Shown here: piece after piece, positions 1-4,281 of the stretch
Layout: each line of letters begins with the position of its first letter
Position numbering within the stretch: the first letter of the stretch is position 1
From: Phycisphaerales bacterium
GTDB taxonomy: Bacteria > Planctomycetota > Phycisphaerae > Tepidisphaerales > Tepidisphaeraceae
Direction of reading: 5' to 3'
Assembly: GCA_003153655.1 (NCBI GenBank)
Contig: PMAK01000058.1
Location: 7,141 to 13,356 of the forward strand
Length of the DNA: 6,216 bases
Made by a program: the position numbers and the translations under genes
Notes under the pieces: model-generated
The model's input: the letters and a program-made list of their open reading frames with translations, nothing else
Databases searched by the model: none
What the model was told of the DNA's origin: nothing

Positions 1-555
1 GGTTTGCCACTGTCCGTAAAGCGTCACCTTTGAAAAATACGGCGTTAACAATTCCATGAACTCGCCGGGCTTGAATTCCTTTACGTGGAACGGGTTGTAT
101 GGCTTTCCCGTTGGATCGAGTTCGCTGATATCGCCGTTGGGCGTGCTGGTGAGGAGCACGCCGTCCGGTTTGGCCAGTAATCTCCGGGCATGGCCAAGAA
201 ATTCCTTCGGATGCGGCAAATGCTCGATGTTTTCATAATTAACGATGGTATCAATCCGCGGCGGCAGGGCCTTGCATTGATCGAGCTTCTCCACGTCGGC
301 CACGGAGAAACTTAAATTTGAACGGTGATACGTTTCGCTCGCCTCCTTGATCGCGACGGCGGAGAGATCGACAGCCGTCACCGAAGCCGCGCCTGATCGG
401 GCCAGATAGATCGAGCCATATCCAATTCCGCAGCCGGCATCGAGGACATTTTTTTCGCGGCAATAGGAAAGAGCGAATTGATATCGCTGGATATGTACGC
501 CGTATCCCCCGATCAGCGTGTCATCATGCGCGGAGAGCCGCTCAACCATGAACAT
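1..555 (-). CDS. Class I SAM-dependent methyltransferase, C-terminus cut by window edge
   Basis: The minus strand reads open from 555 to the window edge, giving 185 residues without a stop. It probably transfers a methyl group from S-adenosylmethionine to an unknown small molecule or glycan in the cytoplasm. Visible signatures are the SAM-binding motif I VLDAGCGIGYGS (residues 37-48), the acidic end of strand 2 in TAVDLS (D63), VADVEKL (85-91), the motif-IV-like region NYENIEHLPHP (106-116), and TSTPNG followed by NPFHVKEF (154-161). The last pair is typical of Methyltransf_11/23-like enzymes from polysaccharide and glycan clusters. I chose the ATG at 553-555. A second ATG at 547-549 (MVERLSAHDD) is equally possible, and neither has a clear Shine-Dalgarno. 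The frame stays open upstream of 555 but offers no ATG, GTG or TTG nearby. Fold assignment is secure; substrate and true start are not. Confidence 0.9.
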   Translation of the reverse strand, partial: MFMVERLSAHDDTLIGGYGVHIQRYQFALSYCREKNVLDAGCGIGYGSIYLARSGAASVTAVDLSAVAIKEASETYHRSNLSFSVADVEKLDQCKALPPRIDTIVNYENIEHLPHPKEFLGHARRLLAKPDGVLLTSTPNGDISELDPTGKPYNPFHVKEFKPGEFMELLTPYFSKVTLYGQWQT

Positions 556-598
556 TAAATAGCAGGTCGGAAAGAGAATGCAATTTAAGTCGAGCGGT

Positions 599-661
599 AA
601 ACACCAGCCGGGCGCGATGTTGATTGGACGGACGGTCTGCGATCGCGCCGCGGCTGTGTTT
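599..661 (-). terminator. Long GC-rich stem-loop after the Ig-like/FKBP gene
   Basis: Bases 611-618 (GGCGCGAT) pair perfectly with 642-649, 605-610 pair with 651-656, and 599-603 pair with 657-661. Single-base bulges lie at 604 and 650. This gives about 19 base pairs around a 23-nt loop. In the minus-strand transcript the stem begins 12 nt after the stop codon of the 674-3838 gene, the expected place for a terminator. The U-tract is short (GUGUUUA), so it could also be a 3'-end-protecting hairpin. On the plus strand a TTTT run follows, so it may act in both directions. It would uncouple the large gene from the methyltransferase. Confidence 0.6.
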
Positions 662-673
662 TGGTCTCGCTGA

Positions 674-3600
674 TTATGCCCCGATCCCTGTTACGTTAAA
701 CGTAAAGTTTGGCACGTCAGGATCATTGGTGGCAATCTTGATCGTGGCCGTTCGCACACCCGTAGCGGTTGGCAGGAATGCGATCGTGAAAGTGCCTCCA
801 ACAAGCGTCGAGGGTTGGGTAATCACGAAGTCGTTGGGATCGGCGCCAATAACCTGAATGATCGGATTTTGGGTCGATGTCAGCGTGAAGCTTGGCGAGG
901 AATCGGCATCGCCCAATGTGAAGACTGAGGGCGCGGTGCTCAAGCCGACCGTTGCGCTGCCGAAGTCGGTGCCGTCGGTGGTTGATGGCGTTTCGTTGAA
1001 TGTCACCGGAACTGGAGTGGTTGTACCGGAAGAGACCGTTAAGCGGGGCTGATCCACACCAACCATTTTCACGATGAACGTGAGTACTTCATTTGCCGGG
1101 ATGCCTGAGGGAGGATTCGCGCCATAACCTACGGCCGGTTGAAGCACCAGGACGCGGACCTCACCGGTCTTCATTCCGTCGACACCTGCATCAAAACCCG
1201 CGACAGTGCTGCCTTCACCAAGAGCAAATTGGAACGGAGCCGAGCCTACTGAGGTTTGAGACAGCGTGCCATCGCTCAGATAAAGCGTGTATTCGACTGA
1301 GACCAGTTGTCCGTCTGCTGCGGCCAGACCGGCGCCAGTTGTTGCCGTGGCCGTCTGATAGCTGCTGCCATCTAGCGAGACTGTGGTGAATGTTGGGGTC
1401 GTGACCGCAAATGAGGTTGATCCGGTGCTGACGCTGGTCGCGTGAATGCTGTCCCCGGAGTAAGTTGCCGTCACGGGGTACGTGCCGGTATTCAAGTTAT
1501 ATTCGCTGGTCGTTGCGGTGCCGGTGCCATTGAGCGTCGCGGTGCCGAGGGCTGTGGAGCCGGACGTGAATGTGACAGTGCCGGTTGGCATCACACCAGT
1601 ACCAGCGACGGTGGCGGTAAAGGTAACGGTCTGGCCTATCGTTACGCTGGCGGTGGATGCGGTGACGGTGGTGGTCGTCGCGATGCCTACGATGGTTTCG
1701 GTCAAGACCGCCGAGGTGCTGGCGGAATATCCGGTGAGCGGAGAGTAAACGGCGGTGATGCTGTGCGCGCCGGGTGTCAAAGAAATAGTGTCATCATTCG
1801 CGATGGCCGTGTTGGTGTTCGAGACGGGACTGACGGTGGCGGTGCCGATGAGCGTTGAGCCATCCATGAACGTGACGGTCCCCGTGGGAGATCCGCCGCC
1901 CGGGGCCTCGGCCGTGATGGTAGCGGTAAATTGAACAAAACCGCCGGCCGTTACGTTATTTCCTGATGTCCTGAGCGTGGTGGCGGTGGCATCTGGGTTG
2001 ACGGTCACGTGAATGACCGCGGAGGTGCTGTTGGCAAACCCATTTGCACCGGTGTAAATGGCCGTCAGGCTGTGCATGCCGGGTATCAGTCCCGCGCTGA
2101 AGCCGATTGCTTCATGCGTGGTGGCATTGACCGCGACGGTGCCGATAGGCGTCGTTCCGTCCATGAAAGTGACAGAGCCCGTGGGAGATCCGCTGGCGGC
2201 TGTGATCGTAGCGGTCATCGCGACGACCTGCCCGAAAACGAGCGCACTCGACGAGGTCGTTAATACGTTGGTTGTTAATGTTCCCACCGGATTGACCACT
2301 TCGCTGGCAGGGCTCGATACGCTGCCGGCAAACGTCGCCGATCCGTTGTAGGTCGCGGTGATGGAATATGTGCCGGCGGTCAGCCCATTCGTAAACCCGA
2401 TTGCCTGGTGCGTGGTGGGATCGATTGTGACGGTGCCAAAAAGAGTTGAGCCTTCCATGAACGTGACGGTTCCAGTGGGCGTTCCGCTTGCGGAGGTGAC
2501 GGTCGCGATGAATGCAACGGGCTGGCCCGCAACACCGGGGCTGGGGAATATGGTGAGTGTCGTGCTGGTGTCCGCGCCCACAAGATTGACTGTCTCGGCT
2601 ACCACTGAAGACGTGCCGGCAGCATACCCGGTGTCCCCACTATAGGTTGCGGTGATATTGTGGATGCCAGAGGTCGTAAAAGATGTAAAGCCGACTGCGT
2701 GCCCCGTGGGATCTACGGCCACGGCGCCAATGACCGTTGAGCCATCATTAAAGGTGACCGTGCCGGTGGGAATCCCGCCGGCGCCGGAGACGTTTGCAGT
2801 GATCGCAATGAGCTGCCCGATGACGATTGGGTTCGACGACGCCATAAGCGTTGTGGTAGTGCTGACATTTTTGTTGATTACGAGGCTCAGGGCCGACGAC
2901 GTGCTCAAGGCAAACCCTGGCGATCCGCCATAGGTGGCGGTGATGTTGTGCGTGCCGGCGGCAAGCGTATTCCAAAAGCCGACTGCTTGACCTGTAGTTG
3001 GATCGATGGCCACGGTACCGATGTCAGTCGTGCCGTCGTTAAAGGTAACGCTGCCGGTTGTAGCGCCGCCGGCAACCGTGGCGGTAATCGCGAGGAATTG
3101 CCCCTGGGTAATTGGGTTCGACGACGCCACTATTGTGGTTGTGGTATTCACGCTAGCGCTGACGGTCTGGGTCAACACCGGCGATGTACTGGTGGCAAAG
3201 CCTGACGCTCCATCATAGGCGGCGGTGATCGCGTGTGTGCCAAGCGTCAGTGAAGCCGTGTAACCGACGGCCTGCCCTGACGTGACACTGACGGTGCCAA
3301 TAAGGGTTGAGCCGTCGAAGAAGCTGACTATGCCGGTAGGCGAACCGCTCGTCGCGGTGACATTTGCCACCAGCGCAACAACCTGCCCAACATTGATCGT
3401 GCCTTGAGAGGAAGTCAGTGTGGTGGTGGTCGTAATATCGGTGTTGGGGTTGGCATCGCTGGTGGGATCGACTGTTTCGGTGATGGCGGACGATGTGCTG
3501 GTGTTAAAGCCGGTCGTGCCGTTATAGATTGCCGTGAGGTTGTGCGTGCCGAGTGCCAGCGTGTCTGTGAAGCCAATCGCCTGATCGGTGCTGGAATCAA

Positions 3601-3838
3601 CATTGGCAGTCCCGATGAGGGTTGTCCCATCCATGAAAGAAACGGTTCCAGCGTCCGGCGACCCGCCGGGGGAAGAGACCGTGGCGGTCAGCGCAATCAC
3701 CTGCCCGAGAAGGATTGGGTTAGACGAGGCGGCCAGTGCGGTGGTGGTTGCCGCCGCCGACAGGAGCAGGCGGTTTTCCAGGATTTCAACCTGTAATGGG
3801 AACAGTCCCGCAGCCAACCGACGAGCGCGCTTAGACAT
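674..3838 (-). CDS. LEPR-XLL-type surface protein: eight Ig-like repeats, FKBP-type isomerase domain, choice-of-anchor-D-like C-terminus
   Basis: This 1054-residue protein is predicted to be extracellular or surface-exposed. The N-terminus has a basic start (MSKRARR) and then EILENRLLLSA (residues 18-28), a LEPR-XLL-like motif. Eight Ig-like units of the Big_3_5 type follow at about 31-126, 136-228, 232-322, 327-418, 424-516, 522-614, 618-716 and 721-812. Each has the pattern GQ..A.TATV, PTGTVTF.DG, IGT..V, G.H.ITA.Y. Residues about 840-928 form an FKBP-type peptidyl-prolyl isomerase domain (VEYTLYLSDG, PFQFALGEG, GFDAGVDGMKTGE, VGYG, IPANEVLTF). Aligned by eye to human FKBP12 it keeps Tyr26 (Y850), Phe46 (F869), Tyr82 (Y905) and Phe99 (F921). 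The Phe36-Asp37 pair appears as Ser860-Gln861 and Trp59 as Phe882. Residues 931-1054 (DFGSATVG, DFVITQP, TIAFLPTATGVRTATIKIATNDP) match choice-of-anchor-D/ASH-like domains. No cysteine occurs in the whole protein. The ATG at 3836-3838 has a GAGAGGG Shine-Dalgarno nine bases upstream. Likely roles are adhesion, a fibre-like stalk or matrix; binding partner unknown. Confidence 0.92.
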   Translation of the reverse strand: MSKRARRLAAGLFPLQVEILENRLLLSAAATTTALAASSNPILLGQVIALTATVSSPGGSPDAGTVSFMDGTTLIGTANVDSSTDQAIGFTDTLALGTHNLTAIYNGTTGFNTSTSSAITETVDPTSDANPNTDITTTTTLTSSQGTINVGQVVALVANVTATSGSPTGIVSFFDGSTLIGTVSVTSGQAVGYTASLTLGTHAITAAYDGASGFATSTSPVLTQTVSASVNTTTTIVASSNPITQGQFLAITATVAGGATTGSVTFNDGTTDIGTVAIDPTTGQAVGFWNTLAAGTHNITATYGGSPGFALSTSSALSLVINKNVSTTTTLMASSNPIVIGQLIAITANVSGAGGIPTGTVTFNDGSTVIGAVAVDPTGHAVGFTSFTTSGIHNITATYSGDTGYAAGTSSVVAETVNLVGADTSTTLTIFPSPGVAGQPVAFIATVTSASGTPTGTVTFMEGSTLFGTVTIDPTTHQAIGFTNGLTAGTYSITATYNGSATFAGSVSSPASEVVNPVGTLTTNVLTTSSSALVFGQVVAMTATITAASGSPTGSVTFMDGTTPIGTVAVNATTHEAIGFSAGLIPGMHSLTAIYTGANGFANSTSAVIHVTVNPDATATTLRTSGNNVTAGGFVQFTATITAEAPGGGSPTGTVTFMDGSTLIGTATVSPVSNTNTAIANDDTISLTPGAHSITAVYSPLTGYSASTSAVLTETIVGIATTTTVTASTASVTIGQTVTFTATVAGTGVMPTGTVTFTSGSTALGTATLNGTGTATTSEYNLNTGTYPVTATYSGDSIHATSVSTGSTSFAVTTPTFTTVSLDGSSYQTATATTGAGLAAADGQLVSVEYTLYLSDGTLSQTSVGSAPFQFALGEGSTVAGFDAGVDGMKTGEVRVLVLQPAVGYGANPPSGIPANEVLTFIVKMVGVDQPRLTVSSGTTTPVPVTFNETPSTTDGTDFGSATVGLSTAPSVFTLGDADSSPSFTLTSTQNPIIQVIGADPNDFVITQPSTLVGGTFTIAFLPTATGVRTATIKIATNDPDVPNFTFNVTGIGA
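1403..3748 (-). repeat. Tandem array of eight Ig-like coding repeats
   Basis: Eight in-frame units of about 91-99 codons each, including linkers of a few Thr/Ser-rich residues. Approximate unit spans from the N-terminal end are 3748-3461, 3433-3155, 3145-2873, 2860-2585, 2569-2291, 2275-1997, 1987-1691 and 1678-1403. Most units have drifted apart in DNA, but some stretches stay identical. Bases 2826-2844 and 3111-3129 are the same 19-mer 285 bp apart, and CCATGAACGTGACGGT recurs at 1864-1879 and 2455-2470. Such arrays commonly change length by recombination and are prone to misassembly. Confidence 0.9.
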
Positions 3839-3847
3839 ATAGGTTTA

Positions 3848-3854
3848 CCCTCTC
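3848..3854 (-). promoter_or_regulatory. Shine-Dalgarno for the Ig-like/FKBP gene
   Basis: On the minus strand the sequence is GAGAGGG, with nine bases between it and the ATG at 3836-3838. It is a good anti-16S match at normal spacing and supports the chosen start, which also places the LEPR-XLL-like motif at the usual distance from the N-terminus. Confidence 0.75.
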
Positions 3855-3929
3855 GATGAGCCTTCTTTGGGATACCGCCAATGCTAACAAACAGCCGACC
3901 TGTGAAAAACCAGGATTCGGCCGAATTGG

Positions 3930-4031
3930 GACCATCACATGCTTGTAATAGCAGCTGCGCCGGCAAAAGTTGCAGGATTCGTCTCCCGCAAGATTTCGAC
4001 TGGCGCCGGAAACGGGTCCCACGTGATGGTC
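3930..4031. repeat. Near-perfect 12-bp inverted repeat pair (GACCATCAC-R-TG)
   Basis: GACCATCACATG at 3930-3941 and CACGTGATGGTC at 4020-4031 are inverted copies matching at 11 of 12 bases. The left copy overlaps the left arm of the 11-bp inverted pair by three bases. The right copy covers most of the loop of the 4007-4044 hairpin and contains the palindrome CACGTG. This could be an operator present twice in opposite orientation, one copy nearer each gene. A coincidental match remains possible. Confidence 0.4.
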
Positions 4032-4044
4032 TGACCCGATTCCG
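4007..4044. repeat. Hairpin-forming inverted repeat in the divergent spacer
   Basis: CGGAAACGGGTC (4007-4018) pairs with GACCCGATTCCG (4033-4044): eleven base pairs with one internal A-A mismatch and a 14-nt loop. There is no T-run on either side, so an intrinsic terminator is unlikely. An operator, a nucleic-acid structure limiting read-through between the divergent genes, or a leader hairpin are all possible. Confidence 0.5.
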
Positions 4045-4060
4045 CCCGTCTTTGTATATA
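4031..4060 (+). promoter_or_regulatory. Weak sigma-70-like promoter candidate for the calpain gene
   Basis: CTGACC (4031-4036) and TATATA (4055-4060) each match the -35 and -10 consensus at four of six positions, with an 18-bp spacer. The GTTGGCCAAC palindrome starts seven bases after the -10 box, near the expected transcription start, and could be an operator. The leader would be over 200 nt long. The match is weak and planctomycete promoters are poorly defined. Confidence 0.22.
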
Positions 4061-4164
4061 CACCAAGTTGGCCAACCGTGCCGCCAAATCAAGGCACGTC
4101 CCAATTCGTTGCCGTTAGACGCGTCATATCTTTACCCGCTTTGAATTCGGACCTCCAATTCACG

Positions 4165-4220
4165 TCTGATATCCATCAGAATGCCGATAATAACGGCTTT
4201 TTCAGACTGTTATCTGGCAT
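4165..4220 (+). promoter_or_regulatory. Leader hairpins with alternative pairing upstream of the calpain gene
   Basis: Three structures sit side by side. TCTGAT (4165-4170) pairs with ATCAGA (4175-4180). GCCG (4183-4186) pairs with CGGC (4194-4197) and is followed by five T (4198-4202), like a small terminator. ATGCC and GATAA at 4181-4190 can instead pair with TTATC and GGCAT within 4209-4220, with one bulged T. The last two are mutually exclusive because both use GCC at 4183-4185. All are short, so the regulatory reading is inference. Confidence 0.3.
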
Positions 4221-4267
4221 GAAAAGATAGGTGGACTCGGAGGCAAATGGATTCGATCTATCTCTCT

Positions 4268-4273
4268 GGAGGG
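4268..4273 (+). promoter_or_regulatory. Shine-Dalgarno that fixes the calpain gene start
   Basis: GGAGGG lies eight bases before the ATG at 4282-4284. This favours that start over the in-frame GTG at 4231, which would add 17 residues. A weaker AGATAGG-like stretch ends directly at the GTG, without usable spacing. Confidence 0.75.
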
Positions 4274-4281
4274 ATTTGGAT

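Larger units (their letters stand above)
3922..4108. repeat. Perfect 11-bp inverted repeat pair across the divergent spacer
   Basis: CGAATTGGGAC at 3922-3932 is matched exactly, in inverted orientation, by GTCCCAATTCG at 4098-4108. The arms are about 165 bp apart and enclose the middle of the spacer. A perfect 11-mer inverted match is not much expected by chance in 443 bp. They may be paired protein-binding sites for looping, or remnants of an older duplication. Confidence 0.5.
3839..4281. other. Divergent control region between two surface-protein genes
   Basis: This 443-bp spacer lies between the start codons of two outward-facing LEPR-XLL-type genes. I see no credible gene: the short open frames have no recognisable protein pattern or convincing start. 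It holds both ribosome binding sites and several symmetrical elements. These include perfect palindromes ATTCGGCCGAAT (3915-3926) and GTTGGCCAAC (4067-4076), two long-range inverted repeat pairs, a hairpin at 4007-4044 and a small set of leader hairpins at 4165-4220. Promoters for both genes must lie here or in the early coding sequence, but none is strong by eye. Confidence 0.75.

Noticed and set aside
251..463. Minus-strand frame of 70 residues inside the methyltransferase
   Set aside because: It is another frame of the same DNA. The correct frame, open to the window edge, carries the SAM-binding motif and other conserved signatures.
1403..3748. Regularly spaced repeats considered as a CRISPR array or non-coding satellite
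   Set aside because: The units are long (about 280 bp), diverged, in frame and encode Ig-like folds, unlike short identical CRISPR repeats.
858..3842. Many plus-strand open frames opposite the large gene, with recurring VTVPVG-type peptides
   Set aside because: They recur with the Ig-unit period because they are the antisense of the repeats. They have no domain pattern of their own, while the minus-strand frame shows clear domains over its full length.
3881..4144. Possible small gene in the divergent spacer
   Set aside because: No family motif, no convincing ribosome binding site, and the region is better explained as a regulatory spacer full of inverted repeats.
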